Positions 35,873-45,763 of a stretch of DNA of 64,000 nucleotides are shown piece after piece. Source of the stretch: Saprospiraceae bacterium (GTDB taxonomy: Bacteria; Bacteroidota; Bacteroidia; Chitinophagales; Saprospiraceae); contig JAHDGF010000003.1 of assembly GCA_020627785.1 (NCBI GenBank), positions 115,687 to 179,686 of the forward strand, written 5' to 3'. Positions within the stretch are counted from its first letter, which is position 1. Every line of letters starts with the position of its first letter. A program made the position numbers and the translations under genes. The notes beneath the pieces are model-generated. The model saw only the letters and a program-made list of their open reading frames with translations, did not search any database and was not told the origin of the DNA.

Positions 35873-36481
35873 TTAATTTAAAAGCTTGTCTAGTTCGACC
35901 TTAAGATTTTCTGGACTGCTAAAAAGAATTCCTTTAATACCCATTCTATTTGCTGTTGTAATATTCTTGGGGTTATCATCGATGAAGATACATTCCTCAG
36001 GATTTAGTTGATAACGGTTCAGGAGTATGTTGTATATTTTAGTTTCTGGTTTTTTACATTTTTCGATCCCTGAGACGACAATTCCTTCAAACCAATTTAA
36101 AAATTCATAACGTTCTTGAGCGATGGGAAAAGTTTCTGCTGACCAGTTGGTGAGTGCAAGAAGTCGATATTTTTTTGTGTCAAACAGTCCCTTTAGAATT
36201 TCTTCAGTTCCTTTAATTGTTCCTCTAAGCATTTCTGTCCAACGGCCATAGTATGCGGAAATTTCTTCTGCGTGATCAGGGAATTTGGCGATAAGAATAC
36301 GGGTAGCCTCTTCTAAAGTTCTACCCGCATCTTGTTGTTCGTTCCAGTCCATGGTACAGATGTTTTCAAGAAACCATTCCGTTTCTTTTTCTGTGGAAAA
36401 AATGTCTCTATAAACATATCTTGGATCCCAATCGACCAATACTCCACCAAGGTCAAAAATTATATTTTTTATAGTAGCCAG
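35873..36481 (-). CDS. HAD-superfamily hydrolase lacking a conventional start codon
   Basis: A HAD subfamily IA phosphatase of about 202 residues. Motif I is FDLGGVLVDWDP, motif II LLALTNWS, motif III lysine near CKKPETKIY and motif IV ECIFIDDNPKNI. The nucleophile Asp lies upstream of the first TTG in frame (36439), so translation must begin earlier. Between the TAG stop of the cyclophilin gene (36484-36482) and motif I there is no ATG, GTG or TTG; the frame opens with CTG GCT ACT ATA AAA. The CTG at 36481 is given as a provisional start. The frame is the same as the cyclophilin's, so reading through one TAG would give a fusion. Confidence 0.7.
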   Translation of the reverse strand: MATIKNIIFDLGGVLVDWDPRYVYRDIFSTEKETEWFLENICTMDWNEQQDAGRTLEEATRILIAKFPDHAEEISAYYGRWTEMLRGTIKGTEEILKGLFDTKKYRLLALTNWSAETFPIAQERYEFLNWFEGIVVSGIEKCKKPETKIYNILLNRYQLNPEECIFIDDNPKNITTANRMGIKGILFSSPENLKVELDKLLN

Positions 36482-36985
36482 CTATTCGAAAATTTCAATG
36501 TTTAAAATTTCATCTCCCATTCTGATATCGTTGATGGTTGATTGATCTTCTTCACTTTTAATTTTTCCAAAAACTGTATGATTGCCATCAAGCCACGGAG
36601 TTGCGACATGGGTAAGGAAAAATTGACTTCCGTTGGTTCCGGGTCCTGCATTGGCCATTGATAGAATCCCTCCAGAATCATGTTTCAGATCTTCGTGAAA
36701 TTCATCTGCAAACTTGTATCCAGGTCCACCAGTTCCAGTTCCTAATGGGCAACCGCCTTGAACCATAAATTCTGGAATAACTCTATGAAAGGTCAATCCG
36801 TCATAGTATCCTTTTTTAGCTAGTTCTATGAAGTTAGAGACAGTTAGAGGGCACTTTTGTGCAAATAGGGTTAGATTGATTTTACCCTTATTAGTATGGA
36901 TGCAGAGGTCAATATCTTTATCAAAGCTTGCTGCATGCATGAGCATTTGGATTTCTGCAATGTCTATTTTGTCAGTAGCGGACAT
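36482..36985 (-). CDS. cyclophilin-type peptidyl-prolyl cis-trans isomerase
   Basis: The 167-residue cyclophilin has the signature [15 protein letters not shown], the loop [11 protein letters not shown] and [25 protein letters not shown]. It catalyses proline isomerisation during protein folding. No export signal is seen, so it is probably cytoplasmic. An N-terminal extension of about 24 residues precedes the core ([20 protein letters not shown]), and an internal Met could be an alternative start. It ends in TAG, after which the same frame continues into the HAD hydrolase. The divergent sdhCAB operon starts 172 bp away. Confidence 0.93.
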   Translation of the reverse strand: MSATDKIDIAEIQMLMHAASFDKDIDLCIHTNKGKINLTLFAQKCPLTVSNFIELAKKGYYDGLTFHRVIPEFMVQGGCPLGTGTGGPGYKFADEFHEDLKHDSGGILSMANAGPGTNGSQFFLTHVATPWLDGNHTVFGKIKSEEDQSTINDIRMGDEILNIEIFE

Positions 36986-37126
36986 ATGTTTGTGTTTGTT
37001 TAAGCCCTAAAAGTAAAGGAAACTAAGCAGTTTACCTTGTAAAAACCCTAGTTTCAGAGAGTTATCTAAAATTATTCTAAATAAGATGATTGATGATTGC
37101 AATACATTTCTTCCAATCCATTATTT

Positions 37127-37134
37127 TAAATTTG
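37127..37134 (+). promoter_or_regulatory. candidate -7 element of the sdhCAB operon
   Basis: TAAATTTG matches the Bacteroidota -7 consensus TAnnTTTG and lies 23 bp before the sdhC ATG. No TTG was found at the usual -33 spacing. Confidence 0.38.
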
Positions 37135-37157
37135 TCTAACCGAAAAACAACGAAAAC

Positions 37158-37862
37158 ATGTGGATCATAAAATTTCTTACATCAAGTATCGGTCGAAAGT
37201 TGATCATGAGCCTTACGGGGCTATTCTTATGCTTATTTCTTGTTGTTCACCTAATTGGTAATCTGCAATTGCTGATTCCAGATGGAGGAGAAACTTTTAA
37301 TAGGTATGCCTACATGATGACTCACAGTCCATTAATTAAAATCATCGCCTACGGTAACTACTTTTTTATTTTGTTGCACGCCGTTCAAGGAATTTTGATT
37401 TCCTTATCTAATAAATCTGCGAAATCTCAAAAATACGCGGTATCAACCAATGCTAACTCTTCTTGGGCATCCAAGAATATGATGCTTCTAGGATTGCTTG
37501 TATTGGCCTTTATTTTAATTCATATGGGAGACTTTTGGTTCAGAATGAAAGCTGAAGGAGGTTTCTTAGGAGAAGGATGGGTTGCCATGTTGACTTATGA
37601 AGGCATCGGAGAACCGGTTGCTAATTTGTATGATAGAGTAGTTATTACTTTTTCTCAATTATGGATTGTTATTGTTTATCTCATAGGCCTTGTTGCTTTG
37701 GCTATCCATTTAAATCATGGATTTGCTAGTGCTTTTCAAAGTCTTGGATTGAACCATAAGAAATATACGCCGTTAATAAAGGGACTAGGAAAAGCTTATT
37801 CGATTCTTATTCCACTTGGTTTTGCGATCATTCCATTGTACGTCTTTTTCACTAATCTATAA
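37158..37862 (+). CDS. sdhC: succinate dehydrogenase cytochrome b subunit
   Basis: The 234-residue membrane anchor has about five hydrophobic helices and several histidines suited to bind two hemes ([41 protein letters not shown]). This is the single-subunit anchor of B-type succinate:quinone oxidoreductases. It passes electrons between quinone and the iron-sulfur subunit. It is the first gene of sdhCAB; the flavoprotein gene starts 8 bp later. Motif order and length match other Bacteroidota SdhC proteins. Confidence 0.93.
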   Translation: MWIIKFLTSSIGRKLIMSLTGLFLCLFLVVHLIGNLQLLIPDGGETFNRYAYMMTHSPLIKIIAYGNYFFILLHAVQGILISLSNKSAKSQKYAVSTNANSSWASKNMMLLGLLVLAFILIHMGDFWFRMKAEGGFLGEGWVAMLTYEGIGEPVANLYDRVVITFSQLWIVIVYLIGLVALAIHLNHGFASAFQSLGLNHKKYTPLIKGLGKAYSILIPLGFAIIPLYVFFTNL

Positions 37863-37870
37863 TCAGGCCC

Positions 37871-39871
37871 ATGATAAAATTAGAATCAAATATACCCGCT
37901 GGAGAGTTGGCCGAAAAATGGACCAATTATAAAGGTTCGATGAACCTAGTGGCACCGAATAACAAAAGAAGAATTGAAGTCATCGTCGTAGGCACTGGAC
38001 TGGCGGGAGCCTCTGCAGCGGCTACTTTAGGTGAGTTAGGATATAATGTGAAAGTATTTACCTTTCACGATTCTCCACGTAGAGCGCACAGTATTGCTGC
38101 TCAGGGTGGTATTAACGCGGCAAAGAATTACCAGAATGATGGTGACTCCATCTGGAGACTATTTTACGATACCATTAAAGGAGGAGATTATAGATCAAGA
38201 GAGGCCAACGTTCATAGACTTGCAGAAGCGAGTAAGGATATTATTGACCAGTGTGTAGCACAAGGAGTTCCATTTGCGAGAGAATATGGTGGACTTTTAG
38301 CCAATCGTTCATTCGGTGGTGTTCAGGTGTCTCGTACTTTTTATGCGAGAGGTCAGACCGGTCAACAACTTTTGATTGGCGCTTACCAAGCCTTGGCAAG
38401 ACAAGCGAATGTTGGAAAATGTAAGATTTACAACAGACATGAAATGCTTGATTTGGTAAAAGTCGATGGTAAGGCTAGAGGAATCATTGCAAGAAACTTA
38501 TTAACAGGAGAAATCGAAAGACATGCGGCTCACTGTGTTGTCTTGGCTACTGGAGGATATGGAAATGTATTTTATCTTTCCACAAATGCGATGGGTTCAA
38601 ATGTAAGTGCTTCATGGAGAGCGGTAAGAAAAGGAGCTTTAATGGCTAATCCTTGTTTTACTCAAATTCACCCAACTTGTATTCCTGTATCTGGCGAGTA
38701 TCAATCCAAGCTTACCTTGATGTCTGAGTCACTCAGAAATGATGGTCGAGTGTGGGTGCCGAAGAAAAAAGAAGATGCAGTAGCGATCCGAGAAAGAAGG
38801 ATGAAAGGAAATGATATAGCAGAAGAAGATAGAGACTACTACTTAGAGCGAAGATACCCTGCCTTTGGAAACTTAGTACCGAGAGATGTCGCCTCAAGAG
38901 CAGCGAAAGTAGCTTGTGATGAGGGTAACGGGGTTTCACCGACAGGATTGGCTGTATTTTTAGATTTTGCCTCTGCGATTGAGCGGTATGGAAAAGCTGA
39001 AGCCTATTCTCAAGGAAACACCAGTCCTTCAGAAGCTCAGGTGACTGCACTAGGTGAGGCAGTGGTTAAAAGTAAGTACGGTAACCTTTTCCAGATGTAT
39101 GAGAAAATTACAGGAGAAGATCCATATAAAAACCCAATGAAGATTTATCCAGCAGTTCACTACACGATGGGTGGTCTTTGGGTAGATTATAATTTGGAAA
39201 CCAATGTTCCTGGATTATTTGCTTTAGGAGAAGCTAATTTCTCGGATCATGGAGCAAATAGATTAGGAGCTTCTGCATTGATGCAGGGATTGGCTGATGG
39301 ATATTTTGTGATTCCATATACAATTGGACAGTTTTTGAGCGGAGAAATTAGAACTCCAAAAATTAGTGCAGATACTCCAGAATTTATGGAGGCTGAAAAG
39401 GCAGTGCAAGACCGATTGGCAAAAATTAAGAATATCAATGGAAATCAATCTGTTGAAAGTTTCCACAGACGTCTTGGTAAAATCATGTGGGAGTATTGTG
39501 GGATGTCAAGAAATGCTGAAGGTCTGAAGAAGGGACAGCAGATGATTCGCGAATTGCGAGCAGAATTCTACAAAGATGTTTTTGTGCCGGGAGAATTAGA
39601 TGAATACAATCCGGAATTAGAAAAAGCATTGAGAGTTGCAGATTTCCTAGAATTAGGAGAAACGATGATGGTGGATGCTTTGAATAGAAATGAGAGTTGT
39701 GGTGGTCACTTTAGAGAGGAATACACAACAGAAGATGGTGAAGCAAAGAGAATGGATGAAGAATATACCTATGTTGCTGCTTGGGAATGGAATGACCAAG
39801 GAGAGATTATTCTTCACAAGGAAGATTTAAAATTTGATAACGTTGAATTGAAAACAAGGTCTTACAAGTAA
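37871..39871 (+). CDS. sdhA: succinate dehydrogenase/fumarate reductase flavoprotein subunit
   Basis: The 666-residue FAD-binding catalytic subunit oxidises succinate to fumarate. The Rossmann motif [15 protein letters not shown] is near residues 39-53. The histidine of [14 protein letters not shown] (H73) is the position of covalent FAD attachment. [21 protein letters not shown] and the C-terminal catalytic region [12 protein letters not shown], followed by [10 protein letters not shown], are intact. The order C-A-B and the length are typical of Bacteroidota. The enzyme links the TCA cycle to the menaquinone pool. Confidence 0.96.
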   Translation: MIKLESNIPAGELAEKWTNYKGSMNLVAPNNKRRIEVIVVGTGLAGASAAATLGELGYNVKVFTFHDSPRRAHSIAAQGGINAAKNYQNDGDSIWRLFYDTIKGGDYRSREANVHRLAEASKDIIDQCVAQGVPFAREYGGLLANRSFGGVQVSRTFYARGQTGQQLLIGAYQALARQANVGKCKIYNRHEMLDLVKVDGKARGIIARNLLTGEIERHAAHCVVLATGGYGNVFYLSTNAMGSNVSASWRAVRKGALMANPCFTQIHPTCIPVSGEYQSKLTLMSESLRNDGRVWVPKKKEDAVAIRERRMKGNDIAEEDRDYYLERRYPAFGNLVPRDVASRAAKVACDEGNGVSPTGLAVFLDFASAIERYGKAEAYSQGNTSPSEAQVTALGEAVVKSKYGNLFQMYEKITGEDPYKNPMKIYPAVHYTMGGLWVDYNLETNVPGLFALGEANFSDHGANRLGASALMQGLADGYFVIPYTIGQFLSGEIRTPKISADTPEFMEAEKAVQDRLAKIKNINGNQSVESFHRRLGKIMWEYCGMSRNAEGLKKGQQMIRELRAEFYKDVFVPGELDEYNPELEKALRVADFLELGETMMVDALNRNESCGGHFREEYTTEDGEAKRMDEEYTYVAAWEWNDQGEIILHKEDLKFDNVELKTRSYK

Positions 39872-39888
39872 GCCTAAAAAAATAGCCT

Positions 39889-40635
39889 ATGAAACTTCAA
39901 TTAAAAATTTGGCGACAAAAATCTGCAGACAGTACCGGTCGATTTGAAACCTATACTGTGGAGGCGGATGAGCATATGTCTTTTCTTGAAATGTTAGATG
40001 TTTTAAATGAGACACTGATACATGAAAAGAAAGAGCCGGTTGTTTTTGAGCATGATTGTAGAGAAGGAATTTGTGGATCTTGTAGCATGGTCATTAATGG
40101 TAGACCGCATGGACCTATGCAGGGAACTACTGCTTGCCAGTTGCACATGCGTTCTTTTAAAAATGGTGATACGATTACGATAGAACCATTCAGAGCAAAG
40201 TCTTTTCCAGTACTAAAAGATTTATCTGTCGATCGATCTGCTTTTGATAGAATTATTGAGTCTGGTGGGTATATATCTGTCAATACAGGACAAGCACCCG
40301 ATGGTAATTCATTACCTATCGAAAAGGATTTAGCAGGAAAGGCTTTTGAAGCTGCGGCTTGTATTGGATGTGGAGCCTGCGTTGCAGCATGTCCCAATGG
40401 ATCTGCTATGCTTTTTACCTCTGCGAAAGTTTCTCACCTAGGTCTTTTACCTCAAGGTGCCGTAGAACATTCAGCCAGAGTCCAGAATATGGTTAATCAG
40501 ATGGATAAGGAAGGATTTGGAATGTGTTCCAATACCGAAGCTTGTGAGGCAGAATGTCCAAAAGAAATTTCTGTTGAAAATATCGCAAGATTAAATAGAA
40601 GTTATATGGCTTCTATCATGGGGTCAGAAAAGTAA
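39889..40635 (+). CDS. sdhB: succinate dehydrogenase/fumarate reductase iron-sulfur subunit
   Basis: The 248-residue electron-transfer subunit has [2Fe-2S] ligands in [11 protein letters not shown] with a further Cys in TTACQLH. The other cluster ligands are in [12 protein letters not shown] and [15 protein letters not shown]. It relays electrons from the flavoprotein to the heme anchor. It starts 17 bp after sdhA and is the last gene of the operon; a terminator follows about 37 bp later. Confidence 0.96.
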   Translation: MKLQLKIWRQKSADSTGRFETYTVEADEHMSFLEMLDVLNETLIHEKKEPVVFEHDCREGICGSCSMVINGRPHGPMQGTTACQLHMRSFKNGDTITIEPFRAKSFPVLKDLSVDRSAFDRIIESGGYISVNTGQAPDGNSLPIEKDLAGKAFEAAACIGCGACVAACPNGSAMLFTSAKVSHLGLLPQGAVEHSARVQNMVNQMDKEGFGMCSNTEACEAECPKEISVENIARLNRSYMASIMGSEK

Positions 40636-40671
40636 TTGACGCCTCTAGCGATAACAATAAAATAAATTCTG

Positions 40672-40708
40672 ATAGGTCTAAGCTTAATTGTTTGGACCTA
40701 TTTTTTTT
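40672..40708. terminator. rho-independent terminator after sdhB
   Basis: ATAGGTC near 40672 pairs with GACCTAT (40695-40701), extended by AA/TT pairs, and a run of eight T follows on the plus strand. It sits between convergent sdhB and the OsmC gene. Confidence 0.82.
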
Positions 40709-40720
40709 GCTAAAGTTATC

Positions 40721-41128
40721 TTAGGATTCTTTGCTCTCTACGATTTCGTAGCTTGATGTAATCGCCGCTGATTTCTCAATCATTTTAGATACAGAGCAAT
40801 ATTTTTCTAGAGAAGAATTGATTGCTTGTTCCACCTTCGCAACTTTAAGATTACCAGTCAAGATATAGTGTAATTTAATATCAGTGAAGGTGCGAGGTAT
40901 TTCTTCTCTTCGTTCTGCTTCAACTTTTACATCAATATTTTCTAGAGGTTGGCGCATTTTTTCTAAGATCATTACAATGTCTATGGTGCTACATCCAGCA
41001 ATTGCCATTAGCACAGATTCCATTGGACCAGTTGCAGTTCCATCACCTGAAAGCTTTACTTGGTGTCCTTTTTCATTGGTTGCTACAAAAGAATGTAAGG
41101 AACCCTCGTTTGATAATTGAATTTTCAT
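40721..41128 (-). CDS. OsmC family protein
   Basis: The 135-residue alpha/beta protein of the OsmC/Ohr fold includes thiol peroxidases acting on organic hydroperoxides. The first redox Cys is in IAGCSTIDIVMIL after the strand GDGTATGPMESVLMA. A second Cys, in LEKYCSVSKMIEKSA, is at the resolving position. It is likely cytoplasmic and monocistronic. It resembles the YhfA-like branch (GCSTIDIVMILEKMR) more than Ohr, so true peroxidase activity is not certain. Confidence 0.87.
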   Translation of the reverse strand: MKIQLSNEGSLHSFVATNEKGHQVKLSGDGTATGPMESVLMAIAGCSTIDIVMILEKMRQPLENIDVKVEAERREEIPRTFTDIKLHYILTGNLKVAKVEQAINSSLEKYCSVSKMIEKSAAITSSYEIVESKES

Positions 41129-41196
41129 TTATACCAGTTTGATTGCAAAGGTATAAGATTCTTTAGGGAAGCGTGTATTCCTTCCGACTAGATCGT

Positions 41197-44007
41197 CTAG
41201 TTATTGCAAGAGCCAGTTTCTATTTGAAGTGCTGAACCACTCTCAGAATGGAAACCTGTATTTATTTCAATGCCCATCCCTGCTCTTAAGGTTACATTCC
41301 CATTCGATGGGATGGTGCCTGCCGTGTGAATCATTTGTATGGATTCATGAACCCCATCTGCAATAGGGTTTTCATTTAGGTCTAAATTTTGAGGACAAGT
41401 ACTTCCACCAATGAAGCAATATTCTAGTTCCCATGCATTGATAGCGCCTCCGTCATGGTTATAATTGTCATGAACTTCTAAGGTCCAAAGTCCTTGGACT
41501 TCTTCATTTGCGAAAGCGGAAAAAAGATGCTCAGGGAGATAAATTAATCCATCGGTAGGGGGACAGGAAATTCCATCGATACCATTATCATCTAAGGAAA
41601 GAAATAGATTGTCATTGCTTCCGCAAATGTTATCTATCAAAGTAATTTCAGTTCCCTGTGGGCTAATTAATTTTATTTCTAAATCGCTGATATAGGTATG
41701 TCCTATGTCAAGATTATTAATTTTTATATTTGAAATTGAACCTTGGTCAGTTATGTTCACCGTTGAAGTGACCGTAGGTGTTCCTGAGCTAGGAATTGTA
41801 ACAGGGGTATCACTTGAAGCAAGTATGTTACAAGTTTCTGCGCCTGTGGTGAAGCTGCGTACTTCTGAATAATTGGATATGTTACAGACATTGTATCCAG
41901 TAACTCGCCAAAAATATTGTTGGTTTTGATTCAGTGAAGTAGTCATCTGAAGTTCGCTCGTCGGGAGTTCCGTTGCATCTAGGATAAGGATGGTGAAATT
42001 TGAATCCATGGCAACTTCAAGATTATATCCATTGGCTTGAGGTATATCCACCCAATCGAAGTAGGCTTGATAACTGACCGTTTGATTTCCATCCGTAGGA
42101 ATGAGCAATTGGGCAGTTTGATTAATCGTTTCTTCAATTTCAAATTGAAGTTGTATAATGCTTGTATCTGTTGGTGTTTCTGCCACTATTTCAAAATCGT
42201 AACTACCCATTGGAGTGTTCTGTGTGCCTGATATGTTTAGATTATATATGCCACTAGTATTTGTATTTGACGGATTAAAATTTGCCGAAAGGCTACTCGG
42301 TAAATTGTTGGTTGAAAAATTAGTTGTGCCGGTGTATCCACCTAGGTAGGCAAGTTCGAAATCAAAGTTTAAATTGTTTCCAGAACAAACAATGAGGCTA
42401 TCTGTCTGCTTGTAAATGGCGATGCCAAAACAATCATCAATGATATTAAAATTACCGATGTGGGTGTCCCAGAAATTATTTTTTGCATATGCTGCCGTGA
42501 ACCAAAATGATCCATCAATTGGGTCTACATCCATGCACGAATAATCTCCCCATCGATTACTATTACTTTTACTTGTTCCGTCTTTAATTGTTGTTTCACC
42601 TAAGGTCATCTGATTCAACGGATCGCATTCCATTCTACCCGTATATCTGATGGAAGGATAGATAGATGTTGATGAAACATTATATGCTAGTCCGATTGAA
42701 CCATCTTGATTAATGGCGCTGGCAGCCATCCACCTTGAAGCATCATCTGTATTGGGTGCATACGTGCTCTGTTGATGAATGCTCCATCCACTTCCATAGT
42801 TTCTTAGTTCATACCATCGAATACCTGCACGATCATTTCCGTCCACATCTGTTACATGATTACACACGATGCTCTGGTGTGTTCCAAAATTTCGATATTG
42901 AATTTTATTCATCAATATCTCTTCTAAGGGATCAAGAGGTATTCCATTGTCTGGTTGAGGAATGCAAGAATAATTACTGAGTCCGCAAAGGTTGCTATCA
43001 AATGGATCGACGATAAGATTGGTAGGACCACTCAAAACAGAATTATTAGGATCATTGAAATCTACGTGAAATTCCCACATCTCCAGTCTATCTTCTGGGA
43101 TATCAGTACTCCATGCATCATCTGCCATTCTCATCAAAAGACCTGCTGTTCCAGCTGGAGGTAAAACATCGCCGGTCAGGCCAACTGGTGTCGCTGCTTG
43201 GAAAGCAATAGAAGGTATTTCGGGTAAGGTAAATCTTTGGGCTGTCGGTGCTGGATCGCCATTTAGCATTTTTGTTCTGTCAAGTGCGTAGACCGGTGAG
43301 ACTCCATTTTCATTGGTGGTGACAAAATAAGCATTGGACCAGATGGCGTATTTGGGATAGTCTGGAAAATCTGGAGTATCATAGCTATAAATGTGATAAC
43401 CTCCTGTAGGATCATTGGTGACTGAAATGGCAACAATCAATTGATTGGTTCCGCTGGCAAATTCAGAAACCAACCATCGATCGGCTACTTGATCGTAAAG
43501 GACAATTGGGTCACCTGCGCCATTTATTCCAGTGATTCCATCAAGGTAAATATTGTTCTGAGCGATGGTGCCATCCTTGTTCCATATTTTTAGATACGCA
43601 CCAGATGTTGCATTGACCATCTGCACTACATGAAGGGGACCTACGGCAAGACATGGATCTGCTGGATTTACACTTAATGGTCCTATTCCATCAAAATCCA
43701 TAGCAAGTGATCTAGATACAGATGCCGGTTTATAATCTTTCTGTAAAGCTGGATCCTTGCCATTGGGTAGAGCTGTAAAGTCTACATATGAATTTAATGG
43801 CCAATCTCCTTTTGGATGATATCCAGGTTTTGCTTTTTTAGTAATGTCTAATTCTAGCTTAGGGGAGATTTGAATTTTGGACAATTCATTACTCGTCTTA
43901 ACCAACGTTCCGCTGATTATAGTGGGTTCAAAAAGGGGGGGTGGCTGTGCTGCTATTAGGTAGGGTAAACCCAATAGTGTCACAGTCATAAATAGCCGCG
44001 CTATCAT
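41197..44007 (-). CDS. large secreted protein with fibronectin-like, P/Homo B and '3-coathanger' domains
   Basis: The 936-residue protein has a signal peptide (MIARLFMTVTLLGLPYLIAA). A long N-terminal beta region (about 100-500) has Trp/Asp-rich strands (MVNATSGAYLKIWNKDG). Ig/fibronectin-like modules follow (QAYFDWVDIPQANGYNLEVAMD...YFWRVTGYN). A proprotein-convertase P-domain lies at about 715-865 (DLEIKLISPQGTEITLIDNICG, WTLEVHDNYNHDGGAINAWELEYC). The last 65 residues (PSNGNVTLRAGMGIEINTGF) match the 3-coathanger stack module of Saprospiria-type secreted proteins. No subtilisin protease domain was found with the P-domain. Probably a surface or extracellular protein of unknown role. Confidence 0.78.
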   Translation of the reverse strand: MIARLFMTVTLLGLPYLIAAQPPPLFEPTIISGTLVKTSNELSKIQISPKLELDITKKAKPGYHPKGDWPLNSYVDFTALPNGKDPALQKDYKPASVSRSLAMDFDGIGPLSVNPADPCLAVGPLHVVQMVNATSGAYLKIWNKDGTIAQNNIYLDGITGINGAGDPIVLYDQVADRWLVSEFASGTNQLIVAISVTNDPTGGYHIYSYDTPDFPDYPKYAIWSNAYFVTTNENGVSPVYALDRTKMLNGDPAPTAQRFTLPEIPSIAFQAATPVGLTGDVLPPAGTAGLLMRMADDAWSTDIPEDRLEMWEFHVDFNDPNNSVLSGPTNLIVDPFDSNLCGLSNYSCIPQPDNGIPLDPLEEILMNKIQYRNFGTHQSIVCNHVTDVDGNDRAGIRWYELRNYGSGWSIHQQSTYAPNTDDASRWMAASAINQDGSIGLAYNVSSTSIYPSIRYTGRMECDPLNQMTLGETTIKDGTSKSNSNRWGDYSCMDVDPIDGSFWFTAAYAKNNFWDTHIGNFNIIDDCFGIAIYKQTDSLIVCSGNNLNFDFELAYLGGYTGTTNFSTNNLPSSLSANFNPSNTNTSGIYNLNISGTQNTPMGSYDFEIVAETPTDTSIIQLQFEIEETINQTAQLLIPTDGNQTVSYQAYFDWVDIPQANGYNLEVAMDSNFTILILDATELPTSELQMTTSLNQNQQYFWRVTGYNVCNISNYSEVRSFTTGAETCNILASSDTPVTIPSSGTPTVTSTVNITDQGSISNIKINNLDIGHTYISDLEIKLISPQGTEITLIDNICGSNDNLFLSLDDNGIDGISCPPTDGLIYLPEHLFSAFANEEVQGLWTLEVHDNYNHDGGAINAWELEYCFIGGSTCPQNLDLNENPIADGVHESIQMIHTAGTIPSNGNVTLRAGMGIEINTGFHSESGSALQIETGSCNN

Positions 44008-44107
44008 GTCTCAGGTGTCTAAAAATTATTCAAACACAAGTTGGTTATTAGATGCTGACTTACCTAATACGCTCGACGCTGAATCACAAAATGTTAACCA
44101 GTTTACA

Positions 44108-45235
44108 TTATTTTACCCTTCTACCTTTCCATTCATAGTTGGACTGAAACAAACTCCAAAGACCAATACCAAAAAAATAAAGAGGGTAAAGTAAGGATGA
44201 GCTTATGAAAAATTTCATTTTTGGATTGTTGCTGATTTCATGGTTGACATAATTAAGAAGCGCATGGTCCATTAAAATCTTAATGAGCAGTAGGCATAAG
44301 AGTATCCATCCTGTTGCCGGATGACCTATGATGGATAGGATTAATAATATTAAACACCATAAATAAAAGAGCGTTGGAATGATGAGTGCTTTTGACATTG
44401 AGGTATTGACCAGTGATTTATTTTTGCCTGCCCATCGGATTCTTTGTTGGATAAATTCGGATGGTTTATTTACTGGTTTTGTTTTTACCGTAATGTTTTT
44501 CTCATAGTGGATTTTATTAGGGTGCGCTTTTGCAAATGCATTGATAAGAAAAACGTCATCACCAGATGCGAATTTATTTGCCTCAGCAAAATAATTCTTA
44601 GGTAATTTATCTTTTAGGAAGGCGAGATTTGCACCATTAGCTAAAAACCATTTTGATCGACGAATCCCTGCATTGGTTGTTGCCATCATTGAAAGGATAT
44701 CTAATTCTTGAAACCAGTGTAGAAATTTATAAATCGGAGAAAAGGTTACCGAAGCAGTTTGGAAGACTATTTCTTTTGTTTGGAAATTAAAGGCAGTTCT
44801 TCTAATCCAATCATTTGGAACCCAACAGTCTGCATCGGTCATCATTATAAGTTCACCTTTTGATTTTTTTATGCCTAATTGGATTGCTGCCTTTTTATAG
44901 GCATTAATTTTTTGATCTAAGTGGTCAGAAAGATGAATGAGGCTTAGATTAGAAATGTCTAAACTTTTGACTTTTTCAACGGTGTCATCAGTAGAATGGT
45001 CGTCGATGAAAATTATCTCATAGCCATTTTGAGGAAAGGAATTTTCTTGAATAGATTTCAGACAGGCTTGGATATTTAAAGATTCATTTCTGCCTACGAT
45101 AATTATACTAACGAAGTAATCTGATTGAAAATCTTCTGGAATTTGTTGTTGATCTATTTCCTCCCAGGCTTTAAATAGGTAGGTAATTAGACCACAATAG
45201 AGTGCACTCGCAAGAATGCTAAGGACAAAAATCAT
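44108..45235 (-). CDS. family 2 glycosyltransferase, membrane-anchored
   Basis: The 375-residue GT-A-fold enzyme begins with a hydrophobic helix (2-20). VSIIIVGRNESLNIQACLKSI opens the nucleotide-binding fold. D-x-D-type motif MMTDADC lies near residue 130, the catalytic Asp region in ASGDDVFL, and QQRIRW matches the Q-x-x-R-W acceptor motif of processive enzymes. C-terminal helices (about 280-365) anchor it. It likely builds an envelope glycan or glycolipid; donor and acceptor are unknown. The next gene upstream on the strand is a small membrane protein 3 bp away. Confidence 0.88.
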   Translation of the reverse strand: MIFVLSILASALYCGLITYLFKAWEEIDQQQIPEDFQSDYFVSIIIVGRNESLNIQACLKSIQENSFPQNGYEIIFIDDHSTDDTVEKVKSLDISNLSLIHLSDHLDQKINAYKKAAIQLGIKKSKGELIMMTDADCWVPNDWIRRTAFNFQTKEIVFQTASVTFSPIYKFLHWFQELDILSMMATTNAGIRRSKWFLANGANLAFLKDKLPKNYFAEANKFASGDDVFLINAFAKAHPNKIHYEKNITVKTKPVNKPSEFIQQRIRWAGKNKSLVNTSMSKALIIPTLFYLWCLILLILSIIGHPATGWILLCLLLIKILMDHALLNYVNHEISNNPKMKFFISSSLLYPLYFFGIGLWSLFQSNYEWKGRRVK

Positions 45236-45238
45236 TTA

Positions 45239-45709
45239 TTAGAATAGATCCTCGTACTCATTAGCAGAACTAGATCCTCTGGATTGTTTGACTTTTTCAA
45301 TTTCAGGTAGTTCAAGAAAATCTTCGTCTTCTACTTCCTCTTCTACAACTTCATATTCATTATACTCTGGTTCCTGAGGACCAAACTTTTTTTCTAGTTG
45401 GTGTGCAATTAAGGCCTTGACAAATAGATAAGCACAAACCAATGGGAAAGCGATAAAAGTACCAATTCCGTAAAGGGCGCCAATTCCTACATTTTCTCTA
45501 AACTTCGATCCTAGGAACCTCATGTAGTCGGTAATGACAGATCTTTTAATAAGTATGGTTATGATTAAAAGGAAAGGAGCTACGAAAGATAGGATGCTGA
45601 ATATTCCTTTGACAGCAAACCATGCAACGGCTAAAAAGGCAAGAAGCATAACGATTGCTATGATTGATCCACCAAATCCAACATTTGACTTTCTTCTTCT
45701 ATTGGTCAT
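45239..45709 (-). CDS. hypothetical membrane protein with acidic C-terminus
   Basis: The 156-residue protein is not recognised. It has three hydrophobic stretches (about 10-30, 31-50 and 70-95), a basic stretch (KRSVITDYMRFLGSKFREN) between them, and an acidic cytoplasmic tail (EYNEYEVVEEEVEDEDFLELPEIE). It lies 3 bp before the glycosyltransferase on the same strand, so the two are probably co-expressed and perhaps associate at the membrane. Confidence 0.65.
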   Translation of the reverse strand: MTNRRRKSNVGFGGSIIAIVMLLAFLAVAWFAVKGIFSILSFVAPFLLIITILIKRSVITDYMRFLGSKFRENVGIGALYGIGTFIAFPLVCAYLFVKALIAHQLEKKFGPQEPEYNEYEVVEEEVEDEDFLELPEIEKVKQSRGSSSANEYEDLF

Positions 45710-45763
45710 TTTAAACTTGTTTCTCTAAAATTAATACTATTGTTGTAATAATAACAAAGAAAA

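Noticed and set aside
39951-40397. 148-codon minus-strand frame within sdhB
   Set aside because: It is an antisense shadow of an intact iron-sulfur subunit gene with conserved cysteines on the plus strand.
41188-41203. Hairpin ACTAGA...TCTAGT at the stop of the P-domain gene as a terminator
   Set aside because: The stem is short and has no U-tract on either strand.
44006-44194. 62-codon plus-strand frame between the P-domain and glycosyltransferase genes
   Set aside because: Most of it overlaps the glycosyltransferase 3' end, and it has no family features.
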